Source: Crenobacter luteus (lineage in GTDB: Bacteria; Pseudomonadota; Gammaproteobacteria; Burkholderiales; Chromobacteriaceae). Taken from it: a stretch of 64,000 nucleotides of DNA. The DNA lies in NCBI RefSeq assembly GCF_004345725.1, contig NZ_SLXG01000002.1, forward strand, positions 154,637 through 218,636, in the 5' to 3' direction. A program made the translations under genes and the position numbers. Below the pieces are notes generated by a model, which searched no databases, had not been told where the DNA came from, and was given only the letters and a program-made list of their open reading frames with translations. Positions 37,376-49,430 of this stretch are shown piece by piece (within the stretch, counting starts at the first letter, position 1; the number at the start of each line of letters is the position of its first letter).

Positions 37376-38505
37376 GGCGTGTCGTTCAGTGTGTGGATGG
37401 CGGCGGGGCGTGGCGGCAGCCACGCGAGGCGGGCGGCGAGCGCGGCGCTGAGCCAGACCGCGCCGCGGCCGTCGACCAGCAGTACGTCGCGCACGCCGAA
37501 GCGGCGCGCGTAGTGCAGCGCCCGCGCCGGGCCGGCGAAGTAGACCGGCTTGCTCGCCGCGTCGGAGATCGCGCCGGCGCGGGCGCCGGGTGGTGCGACG
37601 ACGGTCGCGGCCTGCAGCGCGCAGTCGGTGCCGCCGTCGCGCGGGTCGATCAGGTGGCAGTGACGCCGTCCGGCCAATTCGAAGTAGCGCTGGTAGTCGC
37701 CGCTGGTGCCGACGGCCTCGCCGTCCTCGAGCGCCAGCGTCGCCATCGCGCCGGCGCCGCGCGGCGCCATCAGGCCGACGGTCCAGCGTGCGCCGTCGGG
37801 CTTCCTGCCGACCGCCAGCACGTTGCCGCCGATGTTGACCAGCGCCGACGCGACGCCGGCCTGTTTCAGCGTGTCGCGTGCGCGGTCGAGCGCCCAGCCC
37901 TTGGCGATACCGCCGAAGTCGAGCTGGACCGCCGGGTTGGCCGAGGCGAGCGTATCGCCGGCAAGCGTCACGTCGCTCATGCGCGGTCTGGCGGCGACGA
38001 GCTCGGCCAACTTCGCCGGCGGCGGCGCGGCGGGCGCGTAAGTGTCGGCGTGAAAGCCCCACAGTTGCACCAGCGCGCCGATCGCCGGGTCGAACAGGCC
38101 GTCGGCGCGGCGCGCGTAGTCCTGCGACAGCGCGACCAGCTCGGCGATCTCGGGGCCGACGCGCGCCGGCCGGCCGGCGGCGAGCGCGGCGTTGACGGCG
38201 ACCAGCGGGCTGCCGGCCTGCCATGGGTGCAGCGCGCGGTGCAGGTGGTCGAGGTCGGCGAGCACGAGGGCGGCGGCGCGGCGCGCGCTCGCCTCGGGCA
38301 CGCCGGCGATGGCGAGCTCGACGCGGGTGCCGAAGGCGTAGCTCTCCTGTCGGTACGGTTCGGGCGCGCGCGAGCAGCCGGCGAGCATGGCGACGGCGGC
38401 GAGCAGGGCCAGGGTTGGCCGAGCCCCGCGCCGGCGCGCCGACGGCGTCGTCCGGGGGGCGGCTCGCGGCGCGGGTTGGCTGCGGCTTACGCCGTCTGGC
38501 CGCAC
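37372..38505 (-). CDS. apbE: FAD:protein FMN transferase (lipoprotein)
   Basis: ApbE-family flavin transferase of 377 residues that attaches FMN to threonine of exported flavoproteins. Lipobox [11 protein letters not shown] follows an unusually long n-region (about 30 residues). Motifs: YAFGTRVE near the mature start, [25 protein letters not shown] and [10 protein letters not shown]. Start: a GTG at 38505 preceded by GGAGG, overlapping the end of gshB by 19 nt; the only ATG (at MLAGC) would leave no signal peptide. In-frame 9-mer at 38002; two more copies in the opposite sense at 37937 and 38415. Confidence 0.88.
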   Translation of the reverse strand: MRPDGVSRSQPAPRAAPRTTPSARRRGARPTLALLAAVAMLAGCSRAPEPYRQESYAFGTRVELAIAGVPEASARRAAALVLADLDHLHRALHPWQAGSPLVAVNAALAAGRPARVGPEIAELVALSQDYARRADGLFDPAIGALVQLWGFHADTYAPAAPPPAKLAELVAARPRMSDVTLAGDTLASANPAVQLDFGGIAKGWALDRARDTLKQAGVASALVNIGGNVLAVGRKPDGARWTVGLMAPRGAGAMATLALEDGEAVGTSGDYQRYFELAGRRHCHLIDPRDGGTDCALQAATVVAPPGARAGAISDAASKPVYFAGPARALHYARRFGVRDVLLVDGRGAVWLSAALAARLAWLPPRPAAIHTLNDTP

Positions 38506-39437
38506 GCGGCCTCCAGTGCGTCGACGAACAGGCCGGCGACGTCGATGCCGGTCTGGTCCATGATCTCGCGGAAGCAGGTCGGGCTGGTGACGTTGACCTC
38601 GGTCAGGTAGTCGCCGATCACGTCGAGGCCGGCGAACAGGATGCCGCGGCGCAGCAGCTCCGGGCCGAGCGCCTCGGCGATCTCGCGGTCGCGCGCCGAG
38701 AGCTCGCGCGCGACGCCGGTGCCGCCGGCGGCGAGGTTGCCGCGCGTCTCGCCGGCCAGCGGCACGCGCGCCAGGCACCAGTCGACCGGCTTGCCGCCGA
38801 TCACGATCACGCGCTTGTCGCCGTCGCGGATCTCGGGGATGTAGCGCTGCGCCATCACGGTGCGGCTGCCGCGCCGGCTGATCGTTTCGATGATCACCGA
38901 CAGGTTGGCGTCCTGCGGCGTGACGCGGAAGATGCTGTCGCCGCCCATGCTGTCCAGCGGCTTGAGGATCACGTCCTGGTGCTGGTTGACGAAGGCCCTC
39001 AGCCGCGCCGGCTCGGGCGAGACCAGCGTCGGCGCGGTGTAGTCGGCGAAGTTGAGGATGGCGAGCTTCTCGTTGAAGTCGCGCATCGCCTGGCCGCTGT
39101 TGAATACCTTCGCGCCCTGGGCCTCGGCCAGGGTCAAGAGCTGGGTCGCGTACAGGTATTCGAGGTCGAACGGCGGGTCCTTGCGCATCAGCACCGCGTC
39201 GAAGGCGAACAGCGGGTGGCGTTCGAGGTCGCCGCGGCGGAACCACTCGCTCTTGTCGCCGGTGAGGGTGACGCGCGCGACGTCGGCCATCACGCGGCCG
39301 CCCTCGATCGCCATCTGGCGGGCCTCGCAGGCGAACAGCGCGTGGCCGCGCTGCGCCGCCGCCTCCATCATGGCGAAGGTGGTGTCCTTGTAGGTTTTGA
39401 ACTGCTCGAGCGGGTCGGCGATGATCAGGATGCGCAT
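38487..39437 (-). CDS. gshB: Glutathione synthetase
   Basis: ATP-grasp enzyme of 316 residues that joins gamma-glutamylcysteine and glycine. Shows [15 protein letters not shown], the ATP-loop [25 protein letters not shown] and [16 protein letters not shown] 39437. Lies downstream of gshA with a hairpin between them (39490-39514) and overlaps apbE by 19 nt. Confidence 0.96.
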   Translation of the reverse strand: MRILIIADPLEQFKTYKDTTFAMMEAAAQRGHALFACEARQMAIEGGRVMADVARVTLTGDKSEWFRRGDLERHPLFAFDAVLMRKDPPFDLEYLYATQLLTLAEAQGAKVFNSGQAMRDFNEKLAILNFADYTAPTLVSPEPARLRAFVNQHQDVILKPLDSMGGDSIFRVTPQDANLSVIIETISRRGSRTVMAQRYIPEIRDGDKRVIVIGGKPVDWCLARVPLAGETRGNLAAGGTGVARELSARDREIAEALGPELLRRGILFAGLDVIGDYLTEVNVTSPTCFREIMDQTGIDVAGLFVDALEAACGQTA

Positions 39438-39489
39438 GGCGGTCTTTCGGGGCTGGCGTCGGGAACGGATTCTAGGGTAGCGCAAACGA

Positions 39490-39514
39490 CGCCGCCCCGG
39501 CGGGCGGGGCGGCG
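39490..39514 (-). terminator. Hairpin between gshA and gshB
   Basis: CGCCGCCCC (39490-39498) pairs with 39506-39514 around a 7-nt loop. On the minus strand only GTCGTTTGC follows, so it is a weak or partial terminator. Confidence 0.5.
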
Positions 39515-39529
39515 GGGCAGGACGGCGGC

Positions 39530-40813
39530 TCAGGCCGCGTCCGGGTCGGTCGCCTCCAGTTCGAGCGCGGCGGCCAACAGCGCCAGCCGCGCGATCACGC
39601 CGTAGGCGTAGAAGCGGTTCGGCGGGCAGTCGGGCGTGCCCTTCTTGTCGGGCAGGCACGGCGACTCGAACGACAGCGGCACGAAGTGCATGCCCGGCGC
39701 GTTGAGGTTCTCGTGGATGCCGCGGCCGGTGTGCACGCGGTAGAAGCCGCCGACGACGAAGTGGTCGATCATGTAGACCACCGGCTCGGCGACCGCGTCG
39801 TCGACGCTCTCGAAGGTGTAGACGCCCTCCTGGACGATCACCTCGGAGACTTCCAGCCCTTCCTTGACCACCGCCATCTTGTTGCGCTGCTTGCGGTTCA
39901 GGCCGATCAGCTCCGCGCCCGACTTTACGCTCATCACGCCCATGCCGTAGGTACCGGCGTCGGCCTTGACGATCACGAACGGTTCCTGGTCGATGCCGTA
40001 CTCGTCGTACTTGGCGCGGATCTTCGCGATCATCGCGTCGACGGTGGCGGCCAGCTCGTCCTCGCCCTGGCGGCTGTGGAAGTCGAGGCCCGCCACCTTG
40101 GTGAAGTAGGGGTTGATGAACCACGGGTCGATCGACAGCAGCCTGGCGAAGTCGGCGGCGACCTGGTCGTAGGCGGCGAAGAAGTGGGTCTTGCGGCGGA
40201 CCGCCCAGCCGGCGTGCAAGGGCGGCAAGAGGTTCTGTTCGAGGTCGTCGAGGATGTCCGGCAGGCCAGCCGACAGGTCGTTGTTGAGCAGCACCATGCA
40301 CGGGTTGAAGCCGTCGGCGAGCAGCACGCGCCGTCCCTGGCGGATCAGCGGCTCGACGGTGACGGTGTCGCCGTTGGCGGCGACGAGCTCGGTCGGGCCG
40401 GTGATCTCGGGGTTCAGCGAGCCGAGCCGAACCTTGAGGCCGGCCTGCTCGAAGATGTGTACCAGCGTCGCGACGTTCTGCAGGTAGTAGGCGTTGCGCG
40501 TGTGGTTTTCCGGGATCAGCAGGATGTTCTTCGCCTCCGGACAGACCTTCTCGACCGCAGCCATCGTCGCCTGCACCGACAGCGGCATGAAGTCGGGGTT
40601 CAGGTTGTTGAAGCCGCCGGGGAACAGGTTCATGTCGACCGGCGCGAGCTTGAAGCCGCTGTTGCGCAGGTCGACCGAGCCGTAGAACGGCGCGGCGTGC
40701 TGGTGCCACTGGCTGCGGAACCAGTGTTCGATCTGCGGCTGCGCCGCGAGGATGCGCGTTTCGAGCTCGAGCAGCGGGCCCTGCAGCGCGGTGGTGAGGT
40801 GGGGTACCGGCAT
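39530..40813 (-). CDS. gshA: Glutamate-cysteine ligase (proteobacterial GshA, PF08886 type)
   Basis: First enzyme of glutathione synthesis, 427 residues. It belongs to the beta/gamma GshA family distinct from E. coli GshA. Segments typical of it: [49 protein letters not shown] and YVMIDHF-like [15 protein letters not shown]. The gene directly precedes gshB, so both steps of glutathione synthesis lie together. ATG 40813. Confidence 0.93.
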   Translation of the reverse strand: MPVPHLTTALQGPLLELETRILAAQPQIEHWFRSQWHQHAAPFYGSVDLRNSGFKLAPVDMNLFPGGFNNLNPDFMPLSVQATMAAVEKVCPEAKNILLIPENHTRNAYYLQNVATLVHIFEQAGLKVRLGSLNPEITGPTELVAANGDTVTVEPLIRQGRRVLLADGFNPCMVLLNNDLSAGLPDILDDLEQNLLPPLHAGWAVRRKTHFFAAYDQVAADFARLLSIDPWFINPYFTKVAGLDFHSRQGEDELAATVDAMIAKIRAKYDEYGIDQEPFVIVKADAGTYGMGVMSVKSGAELIGLNRKQRNKMAVVKEGLEVSEVIVQEGVYTFESVDDAVAEPVVYMIDHFVVGGFYRVHTGRGIHENLNAPGMHFVPLSFESPCLPDKKGTPDCPPNRFYAYGVIARLALLAAALELEATDPDAA

Positions 40814-40871
40814 GGCGATCCCTAGTGAGATGAAGGCAACTTGTTCATGGTGGGGGTTGGACGCGCGCTCT

Positions 40872-41852
40872 TCAACCCTCGCCGCATGACGTCCTCGTGT
40901 GCGCGTCGCCGCCGGGCCAGTCGCGGCCGTAGGCGCGCCGGTAGCGCGCGGCGAGCTCGGCGAGCTCGAAGGCGTGGTTCTGCGCGCCCGGCTGTTCGGC
41001 GACCAGCGCGCCCAACAGGCTGGCGATGCGGCCGGTGTCGGCCCACGGCAGGCCGCGCGCGAGGCCGTACAGGAGGCCGGCGCGGTAGGCGTCGCCGCAG
41101 CCGGCCGGGTCGACGAGCGGCGCCTCGAGCGGTGCGGCGGCTATCTCGAGAGCGTCGCCGCCGGCGTAGATGGTCGAGCCGGCTGCGCCGCGCGTGACGA
41201 TCAGCGCGGTGACGCGGGCGGCGATCTCGGCCAGGCTCAGCCCGCTGCGCTCGATGAGCAGTTCCGATTCGTAGTCGTTGACGGTGACCCAGGCGGCCGC
41301 GTCGACCAGCGCGACGAGCTCGTCGCGCGAAAAGAGCGGCAACTCCTGGCCGGGGTCGAACACGAAGGGCACGCCCTGTCCGGCCAGCTCGCGCGCGAAC
41401 CTGAGGCTGCCTTCGCGGCCGCTGGGCGCGACGATGGCGAGCGTCGGGCGAGCCGGCAGGTCGGCGACGCTCAAGTGCGCCGAGCGGTCCATCGCGCCGG
41501 GGTGGAAGGCGGTGATCTGGTTGCCGTCGGCGTCGCTGATGATGAAGCACTGCGCGGTGTAGGCGTCGTCGAAGGCGCGGATCGCGCCGGTATCGACGCC
41601 GTGGCGCTCCAGGTGCGCGCGGTAGGGCGCGAAGTCGGCGCCGACGGCGCCGAGCACCCGCGGCGTTTCGCCCATCAGCCCGAGCGAGTACGCGATGTTG
41701 CCGGCGCAGCCGCCCCATTCGCGCCGCATCGTCGGCGCGCGGAAGGCGGCGGATAGCTTGGACAGGTGTTCGGGCAGCAGGTGGCGGGCGAAACGGTCTT
41801 CGAAGCCGAGCAGCGTGTCGAAGGCCAGCGACCCGCAGACGAGAAGGCTCAT
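40872..41852 (-). CDS. PfkB-family carbohydrate/nucleoside kinase (adenosine-kinase-like)
   Basis: Ribokinase-superfamily kinase of 326 residues. N-terminal SLAFDTLLGFED and WGGCAGNIAYSLGLMG substrate motif; C-terminal signature DPAGCGDAYRAGLLYGL with the catalytic aspartate. A cysteine replaces the usual alanine in the anion-hole GAGD stretch (GCGD), which occurs in this subgroup. Adenosine or a sugar is the likely substrate; the sequence does not decide. Divergent from the thioredoxin gene at 42011. Confidence 0.85.
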   Translation of the reverse strand: MSLLVCGSLAFDTLLGFEDRFARHLLPEHLSKLSAAFRAPTMRREWGGCAGNIAYSLGLMGETPRVLGAVGADFAPYRAHLERHGVDTGAIRAFDDAYTAQCFIISDADGNQITAFHPGAMDRSAHLSVADLPARPTLAIVAPSGREGSLRFARELAGQGVPFVFDPGQELPLFSRDELVALVDAAAWVTVNDYESELLIERSGLSLAEIAARVTALIVTRGAAGSTIYAGGDALEIAAAPLEAPLVDPAGCGDAYRAGLLYGLARGLPWADTGRIASLLGALVAEQPGAQNHAFELAELAARYRRAYGRDWPGGDAHTRTSCGEG

Positions 41853-42010
41853 GGCAATAGGATGGGCGGGCTAAGGGAACGATCGATGTTACCACGCGCG
41901 GAACCCGTCTCCGCGCGAGCCGGTCAAGCAGGGAGCGTGCGGGGCGGCAACGGGCCGCGGTCGCGCGCGGTCGTCCTACAATGGTGCACGATTTTTCCGA
42001 TGGAGCTGGC

Positions 42011-42511
42011 ATGAATCCGAACACCGTCAAGAACCGCCTGCGCGCCGCGCTGCTGGCCGCCTGTCTCGTCTTCGCCGCCGCGCCGGCCTCGGCCGACCCG
42101 GCGCTCGCGCAGGCGCGCTTCGCCGACCTGTCCGGCCGTCCGGTCGGGCTCGACGCCTTCCGCGGCAAGGTCGCCGTGGTCAACTTCTGGGCGACCTGGT
42201 GCGCGCCGTGCCGCAAGGAGATGCCGATGTTCGACAAGGTCGCGCGCGAGCTCAAGGGGCGCGGTCTGGCGATGGTCGGCGTCGCGCTCGACACGCCGGC
42301 CGAGGTTGGCCCCTTCGTCAAGGCGCTGCGGATAGGCTACCCGGTGTGGATCGGCGACGCGGGCACGATGAAGCTGATGCGCGCGCTCGGCAACCCGGCC
42401 GCCGGCCTGCCGTTCACCGTGGTGCTCGACCGCGACGGCAAGGTGGTCGCGCGGCTGCTGGGCGAGGTCAGCGAGGCCAACCTGCGCGCGGCGGTCGAGC
42501 CGCGGCTGTGA
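42011..42511 (+). CDS. TlpA/ResA-type thiol:disulfide oxidoreductase
   Basis: Periplasmic thioredoxin-like protein of 166 residues. Signal peptide (about 1-28, ending ASA), then NFWATWCAPCRKEMP with the redox CxxC, and the cis-proline loop GLPFTVVLD. A second member of this family is encoded at 21852. ATG 42011 follows GGAG; TACAAT at 41977 is a likely -10 box. Probably monocistronic. Confidence 0.9.
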   Translation: MNPNTVKNRLRAALLAACLVFAAAPASADPALAQARFADLSGRPVGLDAFRGKVAVVNFWATWCAPCRKEMPMFDKVARELKGRGLAMVGVALDTPAEVGPFVKALRIGYPVWIGDAGTMKLMRALGNPAAGLPFTVVLDRDGKVVARLLGEVSEANLRAAVEPRL

Positions 42512-42605
42512 GATTGCTGCGGCGCAACACCTAGGGAATCTCCGCACATCGGCGGCGGCGCGCGAGGGGATAAACTCCGGTTGTATCCCCAAGCTTGCAA
42601 CCGCC

Positions 42606-43073
42606 ATGACACAACACCCCGTGACCGTGCGCGAAGCCGGCCTCCAGGACGCCGATACCGTGGCCGACCTGGTGCTGGCGCTGATGGCCGAAATCTGCGC
42701 CCGCACCGACCTCGGCCAGATCGCCTTCGACGCCGCCGAAAACCGTACCGTCTGCCGCGAGCGGCTCGGCGGCGGCACCCGCGCGCTGATCGCCGAATCG
42801 GGCGGCCGCGCCGTCGGCGTCGCGACGCTGACCCGGCCGGGCGACGACGGCGTCGGCGTGCTGCAGGAATGCTACGTGCGCCCCGAATGGCGCTCGCACG
42901 GCGTCGGCGGACGGCTGCTGTCCGAGGCGCAGACGCTTGGGCGCGCGGCCGGCTGGCGCGCGCTCGAGGTGACCACGCCGCCGCTGCCGGCTTTCCAGCG
43001 CTCGTTCGCCTTTTACCAGTCGCAAGGCCTCGCGCCGGTCGCCGGCCGCAAGATGCGCCGCGCGCTCGACTGA
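42606..43073 (+). CDS. GNAT-family N-acetyltransferase
   Basis: 155-residue acetyl-CoA-dependent transferase. The acetyl-CoA-binding motif A reads VRPEWRSHGVGGRLL, preceded by the beta-4 strand VGVLQECY. The late FAFYQSQGL is the usual final helix. Substrate unknown. A strong bidirectional terminator made of two 9-mer copies follows the stop. Confidence 0.85.
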   Translation: MTQHPVTVREAGLQDADTVADLVLALMAEICARTDLGQIAFDAAENRTVCRERLGGGTRALIAESGGRAVGVATLTRPGDDGVGVLQECYVRPEWRSHGVGGRLLSEAQTLGRAAGWRALEVTTPPLPAFQRSFAFYQSQGLAPVAGRKMRRALD

Positions 43074-43093
43074 GGCGCATCTTCGCCGGCGAC

Positions 43094-43135
43094 AAAAGGC
43101 TCGGCCAACCCCAAAGGGTTGGCCGAGCCTTTTTG
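43094..43135. terminator. Bidirectional terminator built from inverted 9-mer copies
   Basis: The 18-nt arm 43094-43111, which contains CTCGGCCAA, is the exact complement of 43116-43133 around CAAA, with A4 and T5 at the ends. Closes both the GNAT gene (plus) and fadH (minus). The strongest of the 9-mer hairpins in the window. Confidence 0.92.
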
Positions 43136-43143
43136 CCTGGGCC

Positions 43144-45204
<2,061 letters not shown>

Positions 45205-45244
45205 TTATACCTTGTTTGCCAGTCATGGCTTTGCGTTCGACCTT

Positions 45245-45262
45245 ACTTACCACTTGGTAAGT
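45245..45262. promoter_or_regulatory. 18-bp perfect palindrome, probable repressor operator
   Basis: ACTTACCA-CT-TGGTAAGT in an AT-richer stretch between fadH (minus) and the 45350 gene (plus). Shape and size fit a TetR-family operator. No regulator gene is adjacent. Confidence 0.6.
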
Positions 45263-45349
45263 TGTCAACGCGATGACGACCGCACGGGCAATGGTGGGGC
45301 GGAACGCGTTTCGCGTACAATCGCCGGCATCCATTGCCAAGGGGGTCGC

Positions 45350-45751
45350 ATGTTCTACGCTCTGTTGCTGGCGACGTTGGTGGTCGCGCTCGGCACCGCC
45401 TACGTCACCGCGCGCTTTTTCGATACCGCGGTGCAGAAAATCCTCGCCCGCATCGTCGGCGACGAACTGGCCGACGCGTGGCGCAAGTATCTGCGCTTCG
45501 CGATCATGGTGGTCGGCGTGTCGGGCGGCGTGCGCCTGTGGGAGCTGGAGAAGTACGTCACCGCCAGCCGCGAGGCCAGCAAGCTGGAGCTGAACGGCAT
45601 GCGCTGGACGCTGGAGATCTACCGCACGCTGATCGAGACGCTGCAGAGCATCGCGTGGATGATGCTGCTGTTCTTCCTCGCCGCCATGATCGCCTACGTG
45701 ATCGTGCGCGCGATCGAGATCAAGCATCACGAGCGCCAGCACGGCGAGTAA
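45350..45751 (+). CDS. Small two-span membrane protein, unknown
   Basis: 133 residues: an N-terminal membrane helix (about 3-20), an amphipathic charged middle, and a second strong membrane segment (about 100-120, MMLLFFLAAMIAYVIV) with a basic tail. No family recognised. ATG follows GGGGG at 45341, and TACAAT at 45317 looks like a -10 box. Divergent from fadH; the palindrome at 45245 could control either gene. Confidence 0.6.
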   Translation: MFYALLLATLVVALGTAYVTARFFDTAVQKILARIVGDELADAWRKYLRFAIMVVGVSGGVRLWELEKYVTASREASKLELNGMRWTLEIYRTLIETLQSIAWMMLLFFLAAMIAYVIVRAIEIKHHERQHGE

Positions 45752-45871
45752 GGCGATCCCGACCAACAGCACGGCCGGCGCGAGCTGCGCCGGCCCGTGA
45801 TACCTATGGCATAAAGAGGGGCGTTATGACAGAATCAAGCCCTTGTCAGAAAACGGCCAGGATCGCTTGCC

Positions 45872-46672
45872 ATGCATAAATCGCTTTATCTTGCCGCGCT
45901 GTTCACCTTGGGGGCGCCGACGCTGGCTTGCGCCGCCGAAAGGCAGCCCCTCGTCAAGCTGGGGATCGAGGGCTACCGGGAGCATTACGAGGAAACCGTC
46001 GACGGCTCCCGCTTCATGGAAGAAAAGGCCCGCATGTACGGCCTGACCGGCGCCTTGCGCATGGAAGTGTCCGAGCAGGGGGCTTTGGCGCTGGAGGGAC
46101 GCTTCGTACGCGGGAATGCCGATTACGACAGCGATTCGGGCAGCTATAGCGGCCTGTCGCGGCGCAGCCATGACTTGCGGCTTGTCTATCAGCACGAGCT
46201 GACTGCGAAGGGGGTGCGTTTCGTTCCGGAGTTCGGCGTCGGTGTGCGCGAGCTGACCGACAATCTGCAAGAGAGTGGTCCTGGCGGTTATCGCCGCGAG
46301 TCGACCTATCGTTACGCAACCATCGGCGTGCGCAGTCTTCACGAGCTGGGCAATGGCTGGCGTCTGGAGCCCAAGCTGTCCTACAACCATCTGATCGAGG
46401 GTGAGCAGGTTTCCCGCCTTCGAGACGTCGACGCGAATTTTAGCGATCTGACGAACAAGCAGACCAAGGGTTACGGTTTCGAACTGAGCGCGTCTTTCGT
46501 GACCGAGGTCGACGCCGGCAAGGCGGTTTCGATCACGCCGTTCTGGCGGGGGTGGCGGATCGACGACAGCAACGTCCAGCCGATCCGCTCCGCCGGTGTG
46601 CAGGTCGGCGAAGGCATGGAGCCGAAGAACGAAACCAACGAGATCGGCCTGAGTCTCGCCTACCACTTTTGA
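45872..46672 (+). CDS. Outer-membrane beta-barrel protein
   Basis: 266 residues. Signal peptide (about 1-21, ending ACA) then alternating-hydrophobicity strands and a C-terminal phenylalanine (LSLAYHF), the signature recognised by the BAM machinery. Mature size suggests an 8-10 strand barrel such as an OmpA-like or OmpW-like porin; no specific family is evident. ATG follows AGGA. Ends at the bidirectional terminator 46692. Its base composition is lower in GC than its neighbours. Confidence 0.75.
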   Translation: MHKSLYLAALFTLGAPTLACAAERQPLVKLGIEGYREHYEETVDGSRFMEEKARMYGLTGALRMEVSEQGALALEGRFVRGNADYDSDSGSYSGLSRRSHDLRLVYQHELTAKGVRFVPEFGVGVRELTDNLQESGPGGYRRESTYRYATIGVRSLHELGNGWRLEPKLSYNHLIEGEQVSRLRDVDANFSDLTNKQTKGYGFELSASFVTEVDAGKAVSITPFWRGWRIDDSNVQPIRSAGVQVGEGMEPKNETNEIGLSLAYHF

Positions 46673-46691
46673 TCGGACGCGGGACAATGGC

Positions 46692-46717
46692 AAAACCGCC
46701 CCTCGGGGCGGTTTTTT
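46692..46717. terminator. Bidirectional terminator (OMP gene / proB)
   Basis: AAAACCGCCCC (46692-46702) pairs with 46705-46715, followed by more T. Confidence 0.9.
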
Positions 46718-46725
46718 CGTATCGG

Positions 46726-47856
46726 CTACAGGCTGACCATATTGTCGCGGTGGATCAGCTCCGGTTCGACCAGATAGCCTAGCACCGCCTCGATCTCGCG
46801 CGTCGGGCGGCGCATGATCTTGCGCGCCTCGTCCGAGCTGTAGTTGACCAGGCCGCGCGCGACCTCGGCGCCCGATTCGTCGACGCAGGCGACCGCCTCG
46901 CCGCGCAAAAAGTCGCCGTCGACGCCGATCACGCCGATAGGCAGCAGGCTGACGCCGTTCTCGCGCAGCGCGCGCGCCGCGCCGGCGTCGAGCACCAGGC
47001 GGCCGGACAACTGCAGGTGGTCGGCCAGCCACTGCTTGCGCGCGGCCATGCGGTTGGTCGGCGCGATGAGCTGGGTGCCGATCGCCTCGCCGTCGGCCAG
47101 CCGCGACAGCACGTTGGCTTCGCGGCCGCTGGCGATCACGGTGGCCGCGCCGCTTCTGGCCGCGCGCTTGGCGGCGATGATCTTGGTGTACATGCCGCCG
47201 GTGCCGACGCTGGAGCCGGCGCCGCCGGCCATCGCCTCGAGCGCCGGCGTGCCGGCCTCGGCCTCGTGGACGAATTCGGCCGCCGGGTTCTTGCGCGGGT
47301 CGGCGGTGTAGAGGCCTTTCTGGTCGGTCAGGATCACCAGCGCGTCGGCCTCGATCAGGTTGGTCACCAGCGCGCCGAGCGTATCGTTGTCGCCGAAGCG
47401 GATCTCGGCGGTGACCACGGTGTCGTTCTCGTTGATGATCGGCACCACGTTCAGCGACAGCAGCGCGCTCAGCGTCGAGCGCGCGTTCAGGTAGCGGGTG
47501 CGGTCGGCCAGGTCCTCGTGGGTGAGCAGCACCTGCGCGGTTTTCAGCCCGTGGTGGGCGAAGGCGGTCTCGTAGGCCTGCGCCAGGCCCATCTGGCCGA
47601 CGGCGGCGGCAGCCTGCAATTCGTGCACCGCCTTCGGACGCGTGCTCCAGCCGAGGCGCTGGCAGCCCTCGGCGATCGCGCCGCTGGAGACCAGCACCAC
47701 TTCCTTGCCGCGCCGGCGCAGGTCGGCGATTTCCGCCGCCCAGCGCGCCAGCGCGTCCCTGTCCAGGCCCTTGCCGTCGTTGGTGACCAGGCTGGAGCCC
47801 ACCTTGACCACGATGCGGCTGGCCGCGTGTATGACCGATTGCATGCTTGTCTTCAT
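46726..47856 (-). CDS. proB: Glutamate 5-kinase
   Basis: First enzyme of proline synthesis, 376 residues. Amino-acid kinase domain with [30 protein letters not shown] and GTGGMYTK, followed by a C-terminal PUA domain (about 280-370). ATG 47856 was chosen; a second in-frame ATG (47844) four codons later is equally possible since neither has a good ribosome-binding site. proA is not in the window. Confidence 0.95.
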   Translation of the reverse strand: MKTSMQSVIHAASRIVVKVGSSLVTNDGKGLDRDALARWAAEIADLRRRGKEVVLVSSGAIAEGCQRLGWSTRPKAVHELQAAAAVGQMGLAQAYETAFAHHGLKTAQVLLTHEDLADRTRYLNARSTLSALLSLNVVPIINENDTVVTAEIRFGDNDTLGALVTNLIEADALVILTDQKGLYTADPRKNPAAEFVHEAEAGTPALEAMAGGAGSSVGTGGMYTKIIAAKRAARSGAATVIASGREANVLSRLADGEAIGTQLIAPTNRMAARKQWLADHLQLSGRLVLDAGAARALRENGVSLLPIGVIGVDGDFLRGEAVACVDESGAEVARGLVNYSSDEARKIMRRPTREIEAVLGYLVEPELIHRDNMVSL

Positions 47857-47927
47857 CGAAAAACGGATCGGGGGATTATACGACGGGCGCTGGCGTGTGA
47901 CGGCAAAACGCAGCGGCCGGCCCCGAG

Positions 47928-47954
47928 CTTGGCCGGGCGCGGGGCTCGGCCAAG
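47928..47954 (-). terminator. Imperfect 9-mer hairpin after the PilZ gene
   Basis: CTTGGCCG (47928-47935) pairs with CGGCCAAG (47947-47954), extended by GC pairs. One arm holds an exact 9-mer copy (47945), the other a one-base variant. On the minus strand CGTTTTGCC lies further on. Confidence 0.5.
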
Positions 47955-47963
47955 GTCGGGCGG

Positions 47964-49421
47964 TCAGAAGTCCTCGCTGGCGCGGAATTCCATCAACTGG
48001 TAATGCGGTGACTGGCTGACGAGGCGGGTGACGCGGATCAGCCTTTCCGTCCCGCCGTCGACGAGGCGGAACTCGCGCAGCCGGCCGAAGGCGCGGCCGC
48101 CCATCAAGAGGCGCTCGCCTATGCCCTGGCGCGGGTTGCCGGGGATCAGCAGCGCCGGCGCGAACGGCTCGCCGCTGCGGGCGATGCTCGGCATCGCGCG
48201 GACGGCGCGGGCCTGCAGCGCGACGCGCTCGACGCCGCATTCGACCTCGGCGCTGTCGGGGAGCAGCGTCAGCCAGCGCACGAAGAACAGGCCGAGCAGG
48301 CTGCCGCCGTCGTTGATCAGCAACAGGTCGCCGGCGCGCAGGCCGTGCCCCTCGGGCTTGCCGCGCAGCATCAGCCCGATCGGGCTCTGGTTGACGACGC
48401 CGAGCGTGCACGGCGCCGGCGGCGGCTCCGTGCCGTCGGCCGGGTCGAGGTGGCGGCAGATGGCGGCCAGCTGGCTGACCACGCCGACCTCGCCGTAGGC
48501 TGCGTCGCGCGGGTGGCGCCGCCGCTGCGGCTGCAGCCAGGCCTGCGCGAGCGTTTCGAGCAGCTCGAGCGCCGCGTCGTCTGCGTCCGGCCGGCGCGGC
48601 GCGGCCTTGAGCGCTTCCTCGTGCGCGGCGAGTACGGCGAGCGAGTCGAGCAGGTCGATCCGCAGCCAGGCCGCCCGGCCGTCGCGCGGCGCGATCGCCA
48701 TGAAGCAGGGCGGCGTGTCGGCGAGGGTGTCGACGAGGTAGGCGCCGCGCCCGCCCTCGAGCGGGCCGTCGAGCGGCAGCAGCCGCATCGCGTCCGCCAG
48801 CGCCGGCAGCGCGTCGCGCAGCTGCCGGATCCGTTCGGGCGGCAGGCCGCGCGTGTCGGTCAGGCCCAGCAGCAGGATCTCGCGATAGACGGCGAGCGGC
48901 GTCTCGCCGCGCGCGCCCTCGTCCAGCCAGCCGCGCGCGTGCGCGGTGCGGTAGAGGCCGTGCACGTCCTGCCAGTAGCTCTTGGGCAGCGGCAGGTAGT
49001 ACTGGCGCGCCCAGCCCAGCAGCGCGCGCGCGCGCCGCAGCGCTTCGCGCAGCAGCTCGGCTTTGTGCTGGTCGCGCTCGAACCAGCCCCGTTTCTGCAA
49101 CTGGGCCGCCAGGCACAGCAGCGTGCCGTGCAGCAGTTCGGCCAGCGCGCGGTGGGTGCGCGAGGCGACGATCTGGGCGTCTTTCGACAGCGTGAGCTCC
49201 TCGCGCATCAGCACGAGCTCGGCGGCGCGGCACAGCGTGTCGGCCGCCCCGGCGTAGAGGCCGAGCAGTTTCTGCCGCTGCGCCGGCTTCAGCTCGGCGC
49301 GGTGGCTGGCGTGCACGCCCTCGGCCAACCATTGCGCAGCCAGTTTGGGTTGGGCGTAGGGCAGCCGGTTAAGGCGTTCGGCGACGCGGTCGAGGTCGGT
49401 GTCAAACGGCAGCGTTTCCAT
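47964..49421 (-). CDS. PilZ-domain protein, probable c-di-GMP effector
   Basis: 485 residues. The C-terminal half carries the PilZ c-di-GMP signature: an arginine-rich motif RRRHPR (about 300) and NQSPIGLML (about 350), matching (D/N)xSxxG. The first 280 residues are helical and of unknown family. No membrane span. It is encoded just upstream of proB on the minus strand. Ligand output unknown; bioA is its upstream neighbour, 9 nt away, so the two may be co-transcribed. In-frame 9-mer at 49320. Confidence 0.7.
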   Translation of the reverse strand: METLPFDTDLDRVAERLNRLPYAQPKLAAQWLAEGVHASHRAELKPAQRQKLLGLYAGAADTLCRAAELVLMREELTLSKDAQIVASRTHRALAELLHGTLLCLAAQLQKRGWFERDQHKAELLREALRRARALLGWARQYYLPLPKSYWQDVHGLYRTAHARGWLDEGARGETPLAVYREILLLGLTDTRGLPPERIRQLRDALPALADAMRLLPLDGPLEGGRGAYLVDTLADTPPCFMAIAPRDGRAAWLRIDLLDSLAVLAAHEEALKAAPRRPDADDAALELLETLAQAWLQPQRRRHPRDAAYGEVGVVSQLAAICRHLDPADGTEPPPAPCTLGVVNQSPIGLMLRGKPEGHGLRAGDLLLINDGGSLLGLFFVRWLTLLPDSAEVECGVERVALQARAVRAMPSIARSGEPFAPALLIPGNPRQGIGERLLMGGRAFGRLREFRLVDGGTERLIRVTRLVSQSPHYQLMEFRASEDF

Positions 49422-49430
49422 GCTTTCGAT

